Shown here piece by piece: positions 34,080 to 45,123 of a stretch of DNA of 64,000 bases. The DNA lies in assembly GCA_026545765.1 (NCBI GenBank), contig CM048842.1, positions 68,300,371 to 68,364,370 on the forward strand, written 5' to 3'. The translations under genes were made by a program, and so were the position numbers. The notes beneath the pieces are model-generated. The model was not told where the DNA came from. It saw nothing but the letters and a program-made list of their open reading frames with translations, and made no database searches. How positions within the stretch are numbered: the stretch's first letter is position 1; every line of letters begins with the position of its first letter. This stretch comes from Plantago major. Taxonomy: Eukaryota; Streptophyta; Magnoliopsida; Lamiales; Plantaginaceae.

Positions 34080-35975
34080 ATTGAAACAAAAGCTTGATGA
34101 GGTGTTGGATCGGGAAGAGATCCTATGGAAACAGAGGTCGAAGACGCAATGGTTGGCTGACGGGGATCGTAATACAAAATATTCCCCAAGTGTCAAGCAC
34201 CAGAAAAGATTACCCAATTTCGTCCTATCATTCTTAGTAATGTAATTTTTAAGATTGGCTCTAAAGCTATTACTAATAGGTTGAAGCCCCATATGATTGC
34301 TATTATTTTTGAAACTCATACTGCTTTTGTACCTAATCGGCTTATTACGGATAATGTACTTGTCTCGTATGAAGTTAATCATTTTTTAAAGCAAAAAAAC
34401 CAAAGGTAAAGATGTTTTTATGGCTTTAAAACTTGACATTAGTAAAGCTTATGATCGGGTGGAGTGGACCTTTTTAGAACAAGTGCTTGAGCGTTTAGGC
34501 TTTGCTGATCATTTTATTTAATTGATTATGCTTAGCGTGAGATCTGTGTCTTATTATGTACTTCTTATTGGAGACCAGCTTGATCCAATCCAGCCAGAGA
34601 GGGGGATTCGTCAGGGAGATCCCCTTTACCCTTATCTTTTTCTTTTCTGTACTGAGGTTTTTAGTGCTTTATGTCGTGATGCGGAGGTGAGGGAGGTGTT
34701 GCGAGGGGTTGCTGTTACTCCTCATGCACCAAGGATCTCTCATCATCTCTTTGCGGATGATACATTATTGTTTTGTCAAGCTACACCGGAGGCTGCTGTG
34801 GAAATTAGTAATATATTGCATCGGTATAGTTTGGCTTCGGGGCAGGAAATTAATCTGGATAAATCTACGGTGGTCTTTAGTCGGAATGTGGGTCCTGCAA
34901 GGGTAGAGGAGATTAGGGGAATTCTTCCGGTTAGAGTCGTAGAGAAGCATGATAAGTACTTGGGTCTTCCTACGGAGATAGGTCGTTCGAAGAGGGAGGT
35001 TTTTAGTTGGCTTGGGGAAAGGGTGTGGAAGAAGATTGAGGGGTTTGGGAATAGATTTTTATCTAAGGCGGGTAAAGAGGTTTTAATCAAAGCGGTTCTT
35101 CAAGCGATTCCTACTTATGTGATGAGTTGCTTTAAGCTTCCGGATTACCTTCTTCATGAAATTGAGTCTCTTATTGCTAAGTTTTGGTGGGGGAATGGGA
35201 AAGATAACAAGATTCATTAGGTTGACTGGAATAGTCTTTGTGATTCGAAAAGAGATGGTGGTATGGGTTTTAGGGATTTACGATGCTTTAATTTGGCAAT
35301 GCATGGGAAAAAAATTTGGAGGATAATTCATTTTCCGGATTCTCTTCTTAGTAGGGTCCTTAAAGCAAAGTATTTTTCCTAATTGTGATGTTCTAGAGGC
35401 GGTTCCTAAGAGTAATTCTTCTTTCACTTGGAAGAGTATGTGTCAAGCTTTGAATCTTAATGGAAAGGGATTAGGTGGAGAATAGGAGATGGGATGAATG
35501 TGGATATTTGGAAGGATAATTGGATACCTCGGGCTCATTGTCTTAGACCTATTACCCCGAACTTACATGATCTTTTGGATACCCCTGTCTCTTTGTTAAT
35601 TGATCCAGCTGTGGGTAATTGGGATGTGGATATTGTGCGAGATTTGTTTTGGGAGGTGGATTGTGAAGCTATATTGCATATTCCTCTTACTAGGTATGTT
35701 ACTGGAGATGTTCGAGTTTGGAATTTCACGACTCATGGGTTTTTACTCTGTCCGGTCTGCATACTACCTCTTGAGAGATATTAGACGGCAAGAAATTGAT
35801 GATAAGCTCGGTCAGAATAGCTCTACGGGTGGGGTAAATTGGAATTGGGTTTGGAGTCTCAAGTTGTCGAATAAAGTTAAAGTTTTCATTTGGCTTTTAC
35901 TTAAAAACTCCCTTCCTTTTTTTTTTTTTTTTTTGCTGGGTCGGAGAGGTCTAGAGGTGTCGGCAACAACATGAG
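34080..35975 (+). pseudogene. LINE reverse transcriptase and C-terminal region
   Basis: Target-primed reverse transcriptase. Motifs in order: W-rich WKQRSKTQWLADGDRNTK (about 34125-34180), MALKLDISKAYDRVEW (about 34420-34470), RQGDPLYPYLF, the catalytic FADD box (HHLFADDTLLF, around 34743-34775), and KYLGLPTEIGRSK with CFKLPDYLLHEIESLIAKFWWG. The stretch from 34522 to 35217 is a single open frame of 232 codons. Further downstream, open pieces to about 36110 contain the zinc-binding HIFKECDYARLYW type motif. A deletion around 34200-34240 and several frameshifts make it a pseudogene. Confidence 0.82.
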
Positions 35976-36118
35976 GAAACTTTGATGCATATTTTTAAGG
36001 AGTGTGATTATGCTCGGCTTTATTGGGCTGTGTGTTCTTTGCCTAATTGCTTAATTTATGCAGATTCCTGTAGATGCTTGGCTGACTGGATTGAGTTGGT
36101 GCGCCAAAAAGCAACTCC

Positions 36119-37437
36119 CACTGCAAGAAACTCGCGATTTTGCGACGGTATGGGGCAACGGATATTATCCGTTGTCATTTAGCGATGAATCGCTTCTCTT
36201 TAACGACGGAATAGCGACAGATGAGCAATTTTGCTCAATCCGTCCCTAACCCGTCTCTAAATAGAGACGGATTATTAATCCGTCTCTAATTAGCGACGGA
36301 TAAAATAATCCGTCGCAAATTAGCGACAGATTATTTTATCCGTCTCTAATTATGTTGACCAAAAAATAAAAAATAAATAAAACAAAGGAAATTTAGCGAT
36401 CCGTCGCTAAAATCCTAGAAATCCTAATACATATTCCCTCCTTCCTCCTTCCCATCTCACAAACACTTCTCCTTCCTCCACCCTTCTCCTTCTCCTTCCA
36501 CCACCACCCTTCCTCCACCACCACCACTCCGCCACTGCCTCCGTCCACCACCACTCCGCACCTACCCAACAACAACCTCCCTCCCTCCTTCCTCCACCAC
36601 CACCACTCCATTGCCTCCGTCCACCACCCTTCCTCCACCACCACCCACCCAACAACCACCTCCCTCCTTCCTCCACCAATCCACTGCCTCCGTCCACCAC
36701 CACTCCACCACCACCCACCCAACAACCACCTCCCTCCTTCCTCCACCACCACCACTCCACTGCCTCCGTCCGCCACCCCTCCCCCCTCTCTCCTCCTCGC
36801 CGCATCCCCACCACTGACGATGAATCCTCTCTCTGCCTCGCCGCATCAACCACCGGATCTCCACTGTCCACCACTGCCTCCGTCCAGATCTCATCACCAC
36901 CACTGTCGTGCCGTCCACCACCAGATCCGACTTTCTTCGTTCAAGATGCAAAGATCCAGATCTAGTTTTTTTTTTTTAATTTTCTCTTATTAATTTTGTA
37001 ATTTCTTCTTTGTATTAATTATTAAATTGTATATTGTATTATTGTATTATTGAATATTGTATGAAATTTTCGATTTAGTGTATCATTGTCGGTTTATCTA
37101 TATTGTATATTTGTATAAAATTATCGGTTTATCCGTATTGAATATTCGTATATAATTATCGGTTTATCCGTATTGAATATTCGTATAAAATTATCGGAAT
37201 ATTTGTAAAAATAAAAAATACTATTTAATTTAGACGGACTGGTCAACGGATTAATCCGTCGCCAGTCCGTCGCGATTTAGCGACGGATTGGTTATTCGTC
37301 GCTAAAATTTTTGTGACGAACCGTTTAATGACGGGGCATTTATCTGTTGTCGATCCGTCGCTAAACCTTTAGCGACGAATCGGGACGAGTTTAGCGACGG
37401 ATAATTCCGTCGCTAAAACCCGTTTTTTTTTGTAGTG
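36119..37437. mobile_element. Non-autonomous CACTA element, 1.3 kb
   Basis: The left end reads CACTGCAAGAAA and the right end, inverted, CACTACAAAAAAAAACGGG, the terminal signature of En/Spm-CACTA elements. Both flanks carry many copies of the subterminal motif TAGCGACGGA and its complement CCGTCGCTAA, the usual transposase-binding repeats of this superfamily. No transposase is present. The interior is a CCACC-rich stretch and AT-rich DNA. The immediate flanks (TCC and GGA) are not an identical 3-bp duplication. The insertion splits the LINE, whose text resumes at 37438. Confidence 0.78.
36468..36800. repeat. CCACC-rich imperfect repeats inside the CACTA element
   Basis: Imperfect repeats of CCTCCTTCCTCCACCACCAC and CACTGCCTCCGTCCACC (period about 75-80 bp) followed by GATCTCCACTGTCCACC-type text. 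The bias keeps frames open on both strands, giving Pro/Thr-rich or Gly/Trp-rich text (for example 36407-36874 minus), but there is no ordinary protein composition and no gene is called. It could be a fragment of a captured 5' leader. Confidence 0.6.
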
Positions 37438-37639
37438 GGATCCCAGTGAGTTTGATGTTTTTATTTGCTCAGTTTGGAGTATTGACCAGCCGTTCTAAGA
37501 AAGTGCATATAGGAAGGAGTTACGAGCCTTTGGATTCAACAAATTTTGTGCGTAAGTATATTTCCAGATTCTAGGATGCGCAAAATAGGTTCAGCCATTC
37601 CAGACCACCTGATTGCAATTTCCGCTGGAGTTTGCCACC

Positions 37640-38067
37640 TGTAGGTTCGTGTAAAGTGAATTATGATGCATCTATTAGCCGTAATCCTTCACGAGCGGGA
37701 TTGGGAGTGGTGATTCGAGATTGGAATGGCAATGTGATAAGATGGCAAGAGGAGCAAGGTGGAGTTTATACAATTACCTGAGGTTGCAGAAGCTTTTGCG
37801 TTGAGAGCAGCAATCAGATTAGCGGCTGGCTTAAACTGTCAACATCTAATTTTTTAAGGGGATTGTTTGAATCTTGTTTCTCAGGTACAACAACCTGGTA
37901 TTTCTTTATCTGCAGTGGATGGAATTGTGGAAGAAGTGAAGAGTTTGGCAGCTAGTTTCCCGTCCTTTTCGTTTACTTTCGTTCATCGTAATTGTAATAA
38001 GTTGGCACATTTTTGGCCAACAATGTTGAAACTGATTGTTGTGGCTCTTCTTATTTTCCTTTTGTAA
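37640..38067 (+). pseudogene. LINE RNase H-like C-terminal domain
   Basis: KVNYDASISRNPSRAGLGVVIRDWNGN (given here only as its parts KVNYDAS and GLGVVIRD, about 37660-37730) is the start of the plant LINE RNase H domain, with the first catalytic Asp. After frameshifts the end of the domain is seen at 37867-38067 (FTFVHRNCNKLAHF, HRxxNxxAH motif). The poly-A tail follows about 50 bases later. Confidence 0.72.
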
Positions 38068-38126
38068 ACCCGGATGTAGATCCGATTGATTGATTAATAT
38101 AATGATTTCTTCTCAAAAAAAAAAAA

Positions 38127-38721
38127 GTTTTGTATACTAGACTGTGGTTCAGGTTTTTTAAAAGTATGCTAATTATATTTGCTAGTAGGTGATTTTTTTC
38201 AAGGGGCAGAATCTTAAGGTTGGGGTGTAAACAAGTCAAGTTGTTCACAAGCAATCGTAAAAAAACTCGATTAAAGCTCGACTTGAGATCGGTCAACGCG
38301 AGCTTAATCGTAAACAAGCTCGACTCAATTTGGAGTGAGTAACATCACCATGATAAAAAAAATTGACTGACCGTGAACAGATCGCGAGCATATAATACAA
38401 TACATACTCATGTTAAGTATTTCTACTTATATATACATTTAATAGAGGTATTATATTTCAAAACATATAGTACTATAATAACTTTGATATTATGTAATTG
38501 ATATACCACAATAATTTTTTTCTTGACAACATAGGTTATATCCGGAGATTTATGTAATTGATATACCATGATAATTTTTTTATAACAAAACGGAAAATAT
38601 GTACGAATTGTTTGGCATAGAACTTTAATTGACTGGAATTTAATTGAGATATAACTGATGAATAATAAGGTTCGGTTCTCTTCGTCTGAACTGAACTGAA
38701 CTGAATTATAGTATAAAATAT
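38127..38721. other. Spacer between LINE and truncated gypsy element
   Basis: AT-rich. At 38218-38340 there is text of the form GGGGTGTAAACAAGTCAAG ... AGCTCGACTCAA, seen at the ends of some non-autonomous hAT elements, but only a fragment is recognisable. At 38490-38585 a block ATGTAATTGATATACCA is repeated after about 66 bp. No gene is seen. Confidence 0.35.
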
Positions 38722-39589
38722 TGTTGAGGAGTAAAACCTCGAACACTAACTAACCAAACTATTACAAGCAACCTAATCTAAGGCCCGCCTCTGACTTGAG
38801 GTCCGACGTAGTATTGGTCCGAGTTTGCGTACCTGAAAGGACTAAGTACGGGGGGGTTAGAATGGGTTACCCGGATTGCATATGTCAATCCGGTAAGAGA
38901 CTTTACTCAAGAGAGAGTTGGAAGCTCTCAATGTAATAGTTATGAGGGATTATGATAACACTTGGGAATTGACATAGGGATTCCCACATTCATATTGCTT
39001 ACCTTAAGGTCTTGGACCTTGTGCTATATTTATAGTTATCATATGCTTATGAGGTGGCTCACAAGATGATGCCAAGTGTACGCTTCAGATTTGGACACCA
39101 ATGCTACCTTTGGCCCATGGCTCATTAGTGAACAGTAATCCAATACTAATCAATGGGCCTGGGAGGGTAGTTTGGACCTTTTCCCTACTTGAGTACTGTT
39201 CCGCCTGTTGGGTCCGTGTTAGTCCCTCGGACAGATCTGTCTGCTTGGTTGATCTGCCCTTGGGTAACTCTGGATGTCCGATCCAAGAGTCTCACGGAAG
39301 TATCTTAGTGGTTCTATTATGCGTTTGGTCTTGATGTGATGGTGGCATCCAAGATTCTCTCGTCCGATCCATTTGGCATTTCTGTGCTGACGTAGCCAGG
39401 TTTAGAAGTCCTTTTCCCAGCTAGCTCGAACTAGCTGTGAGGGTGTAGTGACTTTAGCGTATTGGTTGATTCACTTAGGACGGACCATGTGAGGTCGGAC
39501 CAGTACTGAATTGGCTATTTAAGCCGTGATGCGCTATAGGACACGCTCTATGGCGCCCTTAACGGATTGGACACATGTCCGTATCAACA
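38722..39589 (-). repeat. 3' LTR of the truncated gypsy element (868 bp)
   Basis: It runs from TGTTGAGGAG to CGTATCAACA on the + strand, with terminal inverted repeat TGTTGA/TCAACA. A minus-strand TATA box CTATAAATATAGC is near 39020-39038. It matches the 894-bp LTRs at 49850 and 62535 along its length but is distinctly diverged, including a shorter G run (7 instead of 18-19). Confidence 0.82.
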
Positions 39590-40197
39590 TATGTCCCCCT
39601 AGTTTCCAAGTATCTTAGTAGAAGATAGTTGGTAACTATGAAAAGAACAAGTGAGTTGTGGAGCGTATCCGAATCGTTAAAAAAAAAGGAAAAAATCCTT
39701 TTTGTTGAGATCCGTCATCCGTGTTCTTAGGAATTCGATATATCTCTCTACCCCCCCCCCTTTTCCTTCTATAGTCCGAGTTACGTAATAACTCGGACTG
39801 TAGATGGAAAAGGTATTTGTATCCGAGATATATAGATCCGAGTACGGTTAGGATCTGTCGTAGCCCTCTGTGGAAGAGTGTATGGGAAGCTATCCGTTGG
39901 ACCGATTATGTGAACTGGTCCTCCTGGGCCGCTGATCCGTAAAGCAAAGAGGCCCAATAAGTTGTCTATCCGGTCCACGGGGGAAAGATCCCGGGCAAAG
40001 TGACGCGACCGTTAGATCGGTACGATATCAACGGTTGGGGTTCTAAGCCCAATTGACGTGACGCGTCTGTTAAGCATTAAATGCGACGTACTGACAGCCA
40101 TCCACTTGCGAACCGGCACAGCCTTTGGATTGGAGAGGATCAACGACTGGGATTCAAATCCAAGTGATGTGACTCTTGGCTTTCCCTAAATTGCCCT

Positions 40198-40205
40198 TAT
40201 AAATA
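40198..40205 (+). promoter_or_regulatory. TATA box of the accessory gene in the truncated element
   Basis: TATAAATA about 600 bp inside the LTR, on the strand opposite to the element. The leader CTTCACACTTTTAGC and a leader intron follow: donor TCAA|GTAAGTAC at 40400, acceptor GCCCTAG|G at 40912. The same arrangement occurs at 51321-52010. Confidence 0.65.
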
Positions 40206-40913
40206 GTCAGCTCATCAGTCACCTTCACACTTTTAGCAACATCGAAACGCAGAGCAATCACAAAGCAATCCGAGCAATTGAAGACCCAACCGAGCAAGTA
40301 AAACTCGCAGAATTTTGAAATTTCTTCTTCGAATCCATACCCTCGGAGAGGTAGCAAGGCTCAGTCGTCCGTTCAAATTTGTCCAGTCAACTTTGTCAAG
40401 TAAGTACGTCTTCACTCCTCCTAAGTTCTCTCCTTTTCGTGATATGCTTACTACCTGCTCGTATGTTTTTGCACTGCTCGAATATGAAATTGTCGAGTTT
40501 GTGTTTGCCGATGTTGCGAGTGATAGGCTTTAGCAGCGTACTTAGTTGAAACACTTCTCCTTTGTACTGTAGCGTGCCAGTTTTCTTATCAGTATCCTAT
40601 TGATTTGTCTCGCGTGTCATGCCTACTGTAACCAAAATTTGATTATGCACGCTTATTTGGTAATGTGTTGGTGCCAATCGGCACACAGCCTTCCGTAAAT
40701 TGTCCCTGTTAGCGTGCCGGGTAGGGTAGATGATAGTGTCGATGGCACGTCTCTGTGTGCCATGGTTAGTGCCACTAGTGTTGAGACTATACTTCACGTA
40801 GAAAATCCTGGTAGAGTAGAACTTCGTCGGATCGCTTTGACTTGATAAGACATCTAAATGAACTCTCGGACAATCACTACTATCGTTTCTGTCTCGTTTC
40901 CTTTTGCCCTAGG

Positions 40914-42990
40914 ATGTCCGGGAGCGATAGTCAAAACCAGCACGAGGCACAAGGCTACAATGATGCAGTAGACTTAGGGACTGGGTCCGTGGATTTGACC
41001 TTGTCCGTGGGAGATTTCCTGGTCGTGGACCTTGTGTCGTCCAGGGACTCTGATGCTGGACAAGGAGTCCGTGATGCGGCGGAAGCACAGGCCGACGTTG
41101 CAGCGTGTCGGGGTGATCTTGCTAGGACTAGGTCACTAGTCCAATCTCGGACTATAGGTGGTGTTGGAACGTCCGGGGATCCGGATGGATGGCATGTAGA
41201 GCGGGAAGGCGATAGCGGCCGGGAGGCCGACGAGGTCGAGATGTTCGAGGCTGGTGTGGAGGACCGTGTTGTGGCGGAAACAGGTCCGTCCAACCCGAGT
41301 ACGTCCGGGAGACCCGAAGGTGTCGAAGAGGAGGAGGAAGATGGTGAAGAAGAAGCAGACGGGGAGGAGTAGGAAGGAGAAGAAGGTTCTCCCGTCGCTC
41401 GTCCCCCTAGACGCACTAGTCGTCGGATCGCATTACATCCTGTTGCATCTGTTCCATCCAACCTTCCATTAGTTGAGGGACGTGGCGCGAAGGCTGCAAG
41501 AATCAAATTTCCCCGTCCTGCGTCCGCTGTTGTGATAGCGGATGAATTTGGAGAGCTGAATACGGACGGACTTCTTCCTACATGTCCGTCAAAGGTTAAG
41601 GCGGATGACATTCCTGAATGGAGTGGGAGATCCACGAGTCCGTAGAAATCATGGTTCCCGAGCCCGGACATGCATTTTACAACCCGCCCGCTGGGTACAT
41701 GTGCGTGCACGAGGTAGCTTTTGCCTGTGGATGGAAGATCCCCATTGCACCGGAGCTGAAGCACATTCTGAACCACATTGGGATTGGTCCGAGTCAGGTT
41801 ATCCCAAAGTCCTTGGGTAACCTCATTTGCTTCGTGATTTTTTGTAAGAAGAAAGGGCAGCCAGTGAATTTTGAAAACTTTAGGCAGCTCTTTCATGTTT
41901 CCTTCAGTCCGGGGAATCCCCTTTTCTATACGTTTGTAAATAGAAAACCTTACAACTTCATCTCGGACTCCATTTCATCCTCGGGATCGAAATGGTGGGA
42001 CAAGTACATTTTCGTGCGAATGGCCCTGAAACCTGGGACGTCCGAGAGGTAGCGAGAACAATGGGGGCTGCCGATAAAGTTCCTAAGGGAGAACATCCCG
42101 GATTGGCGCCCCCTCTCGAAGAACGTTGCTCCGTGGGTGGCGGCGATCCACAAGAAGAATAACCCGTCTATTATCCGTTCCGCGGATTGATCTGTCAGCC
42201 ACTTCCCTACTTGTGCGGACTGACAGATACAGTGGAAGTTGGAGGGAAGACGGACTTTAGTAAGGATTTTTTACTTGAAAATTTGTGCTCTTTCTTCTCC
42301 GGAGTGCTTTGTTTTGATCTCGTATTTCTGCAATTTCTGGTAATCCTTCCTTAGTTTATCTGTATCTGACGCCTTTATTCTATTGCGCAGCTCACTGGTT
42401 CGAGTACATAATGTCTACGCTCCGTGAAAAGAAAAGGTTGCAGAGGGAGCAGCAAGTCCTGGAGGTCGCCGCTGGCCAGAGGACCAAAATCATCAACACT
42501 TCCGCGGGTCTTCCTATGGCGGATCCGAAGAATGCCGCAGTGTTCGCCGCAGAGGAGGAAAGGCGGAACAAGGCCGGAGAGGATTCACAGGCCTTGGCGG
42601 TGCCTGACAAGGGCAAAGCCCCTGCCACTCGGAGCACCACTACTTCTAAGTCCCAGGCTTCCGCAGCTCCGGCACCACAGCGGGAGGTGTTGATGCAGGA
42701 CGCCATAACCTCGGGACGTAAGAGGGGAGCAACCTCGGAGTCTCCTCCTGCAGCAAAGAGAATGCAACTGTCCGCTGTCTTGCCTGTTGACCAAGATGCT
42801 CTTGATAAGGAGTATGAGCGGGCTCGCGGACTCCCTGAGGTTGAGCGGGTTGGAGGGCTGGATGAGCTATACCAGCGGGTAAGTATCCTTTCCATGGTTT
42901 CCTTGGCTTGTTCTTAGTATAAAAAATGTAACTTATATCCTTGCGGACCTCTTGCAGCTCGGATGTTTCGTCAGGATCATGCAATGGAAG
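40914..42990 (+). pseudogene. Accessory antisense-type gene, truncated copy
   Basis: The start codon directly after the leader intron gives MSGSDSQNQHEAQ. Exon text proceeds through an acidic tail (EEEEEDGEEEADGEE, stop at 41370-41372) and then, after a frame change near 41620, the conserved domain AFYNPPAGYMCVHEVAFACGWK ... NPLFYTFVNRKPYNF ... KWWDKYIFVRM (41618-42052). After an intron it resumes as MSTLREKKRLQREQQ (42411-42878), ending at a GT donor at 42879 matched by a GCAG acceptor at 42957. The last exon is cut by the following inverted-repeat unit. It is the same gene as 52012-54975. Function is unknown; at least two stops make it non-functional. Confidence 0.7.
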
Positions 42991-43120
42991 GCCGGCGAAC
43001 GCGCTACTATGGGGCGGTCGTGGAGACAGTCATGAGCGCCTTATCAGGCGGTCGCGAGGCGATCGCTCCCATCCGGGTGATGTCATGACGCGACTTCACC
43101 GATTACCGTTGAACTGAAGT

Positions 43121-44880
43121 CCCATAGTGGGCCAGACCCAAAAGGTTTTGTCACCAGCCTTGGCTGGTGACACTTGTTCGGTCCTTATTGGACCGCACAA
43201 GTTTTATTGTTTTTTTCTTTTTTTTTTAAATTCGAATTTTAAAAAAATAAAAAATATACCAACGGACATATTTTTTCGAGATCTATAAATAGAGACCAGT
43301 GAACATATGTTTCTTCGCACTTCAAATTTCATCCTTCTTTCTCTCTACTAAACTCAAAACAATCTTAAAAATCCTTCAAAAAACTCATTCCACTCTCATT
43401 TTCCAACATGGATCCCTCCGAGAGTCTTGCTAGGTGGTTGATGGAGAACGATCCCAAGCAATTCCAACTCTACATGGAATCCCAACGTCGTAGTAGCCAA
43501 TCGACCACTAACCCAAACACACCGTACGATCCATATCTCTCCCCCGGTGCATACCGCCCTCCCAATTACAAGTACCCAGAAACTGTCCCGGAGACTCAAC
43601 CATCACCACCACCACCACCACCACAGTCCAAGGGGAAGGGGAAGGCCAAAGGAAAAAAAAGGTGCAAAAAAGGCTCCCCGACATCACTTGAAGGCGGCGA
43701 AGGTCAAGAAATTCTCGCACGAGGAAGATCTTGCACTCATCTCAATGTTCATGTTAGTGAGAGAAGATACCATTAAAGGGACAAACATCAAGTACACTAC
43801 TTTGTTCTCGAAGCACGTGTTGGACAAGTGGAACGAGGCAAGGAGGGACAACATGCGGAATCTGCGAGTTCGAACGGGAAGTTCTCTCCGGGGCAGATGG
43901 AACCGGATCAAGCCTTGTGTGAACGTGTGGGTGAACTCTTATGACGACGCTTCTCGTCAGCTTGGGATGCGGAGTGGTACCAACGAAGATGATGTCATCA
44001 AGTATGCACATGCATTATATAGGGGAAGTCATCCAAGGGGAGAGGAGTTCGAGTTGATGCAGGAATATCAGGAGTGGCAAACCAAAATGAATTACGAGGG
44101 TCCTACCTTCGAAATTCATGATGAAGCCGACACTGAAGACGGTGCTAAAGACATGGAAGCAAGTGGGGGTAACAGAAGCAAGCGTATACGCTTGAGTGAG
44201 GAAAGTGATACTGGTTCAGAACGTCAAATGGGCCGTGATAGGGCAAAGGCACAACGTAGTGGGCGGTCGACCACCTCTTCTCAAACTGACATGAGCGTGC
44301 AATTTGCTCACTTTAGAGATGATTATGCTGAACAGAGGCAGATTGAGAAGGAGAGAATTGAGTTCGAGAGGCAGAGATTAGAATGGTTGAGAGAGAGGTC
44401 CGCACAAAGGGCAGAGGAGGCAAGAATAATGGCTCAAGGTAATCTGGAATTGGCTAAGAGTCATAGGTTGCACTTGTTCGCTACCCTATGCCAACAAGAT
44501 CCAAACACCATGACGGCTGAGACTCGACACCTGTTTGAGATGTTGAAAGCAGAGTTCAAGATGTGAAGTTGTGGTTCGAATGGTGTTTGTTTGTGTTTGT
44601 GTATGTGTATGTGTCTATGTTCGTTGTAGGTTTTGTGTGTCTGTTTGTATCTTTCGATTTTCGAACGTCGTTGTAGTTGTATTGTAATTTCCATTTCAAT
44701 AAAAACACCATTTTTAACTCCGAATCACATTACATTTCAATATTCTAACTTAAACAACGATAAAAAAAAATAAAAAAATTTAAAAAAAGTAAAAAATGCC
44801 AACGACCGCAGCCATGACTCCTCCCACAGTGGGCGACCATCGGTCGTCGACTCGACCTATTTTCGGTCACCCACAGTGGG
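43121..44880 (+). mobile_element. Inverted-repeat unit carrying a Harbinger-type Myb/SANT ORF
   Basis: The left end CCCATAGTGGGCCAGACCCA and the inverted right end CCCACTGTGGGTGACCGAAA match over about 25 bp (43121-43145 and 44856-44880), framing a single gene with its own CT-rich leader and an AATAAAAA signal near 44698. Related subterminal text (CCACAGTGGGCGACC, 44823-44837) repeats just inside. The ORF type is the accessory protein of plant PIF/Harbinger elements, but no DDE transposase is present. I could not find a clear 3-bp target duplication, so the true ends may lie further out (left end possibly near 43000). It interrupts the accessory gene of the truncated gypsy element. Confidence 0.5.
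43408..44566 (+). pseudogene. Myb/SANT-like plus NAM-associated domain protein, one frameshift
   Basis: The ATG at 43408 starts MDPSESLARWLMENDPKQFQ, a Pro/Tyr-rich region, and a basic GKGKAKGKK segment. Near an A8 run at about 43651 the frame shifts by one, and a second frame continues to 44566. It holds a Myb/SANT-like DNA-binding region (FSHEEDLALISMF ... LRGRWNRIKPCVNVW), a NAM-associated C-terminal region with SKRIRLSEESD, and an Arg/Glu-rich coiled coil (EKERIEFERQRLEWL). Such proteins are known as Harbinger ORF1 products that partner a DDE transposase, and also as domesticated host relatives. If the A run is one base off in the assembly, the protein would be about 385 residues and complete. 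Confidence 0.7.
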
Positions 44881-44906
44881 TGGTCTTAGTGGTCCGGGTC
44901 GTTACA

Positions 44907-45115
44907 ATACTGAGTCTATTAAAATTATAAAATTTTAAGACAAAGATAAAAATTAGGAAAGTGTTAAAATGGCCTCAGATTCAAACAGCCTCGTAAAATC
45001 TCACTTATTTTTGCACGTGACATCTATGATCTAACTCAAATGTTGTACTTGATCCTTTTATACCTAATCACCACATTAATAGTATTTAAATAAATTTAGG
45101 ACACGTAACCTGGTA
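44907..45115. other. Short spacer
   Basis: AT-rich, no gene. The bases just before it (44889-44904, CCGGGTCGTTACA) resemble the end of a Cassandra-type LTR, but no matching start was found. Confidence 0.3.
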
Positions 45116-45123
45116 CTGTCAAT

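Larger units (their letters stand above)
30930..38126 (+). mobile_element. L1-type LINE, decayed, split by two later insertions
   Basis: Pieces at about 30930-31124, 32208-36118 and 37438-38126 read in order as one plant LINE. First comes a zinc-knuckle end of ORF1 (KLPNFGYFCGILGH, then YGDWLWAT just before 31124). Then come an apurinic-type endonuclease, reverse transcriptase, C-terminal zinc-binding region, an RNase H-like domain and a poly-A tail (38115-38126). A solo LTR (31125-32202) and a CACTA element (36119-37437) interrupt it, and joining the flanks restores continuous LINE text in both cases. Many frameshifts and stops indicate an old copy. Confidence 0.82.
38722..43080 (-). mobile_element. 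Truncated minus-strand gypsy element (3' LTR plus antisense gene only)
   Basis: An LTR at 38722-39589 is followed by the inverted polypurine tract (TATGTCCCCCTAGTTTCCAA, 39590-39609) and a + strand accessory gene (40198-about 42990). This is exactly the arrangement at the left end of the complete element 49850-63428, to which it is clearly related. Pol, gag, PBS and the other LTR are missing: similarity stops between about 43000 and 43120, where the inverted-repeat unit carrying a Myb/SANT-like ORF begins. Confidence 0.8.

Noticed and set aside
36407..36951. Minus-strand frames of 127-155 codons, Gly/Trp/Val-rich, and a + strand Pro/Thr-rich frame
   Set aside because: They reflect the CCACC repeat inside the CACTA element; three overlapping frames are open at once, so it is composition, not coding.
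38218..38340. hAT-like terminal fragment beginning GGGGTGTAAAC
   Set aside because: Only one end is recognisable, without a partner or duplication.
40955..41896. 313-codon minus-strand open frame overlapping the accessory gene; likewise 52053-52919 minus and 53961-54779 minus
   Set aside because: Shadow frames opposite conserved coding exons; Ser-rich text results from the acidic Glu/Asp codons on the other strand.
44885..44906. Cassandra-type LTR end (CCGGGTCGTTACA) beside the Harbinger-like unit
   Set aside because: No matching LTR start or 5S-like core was found on the other side, so a 13-base match is not enough.
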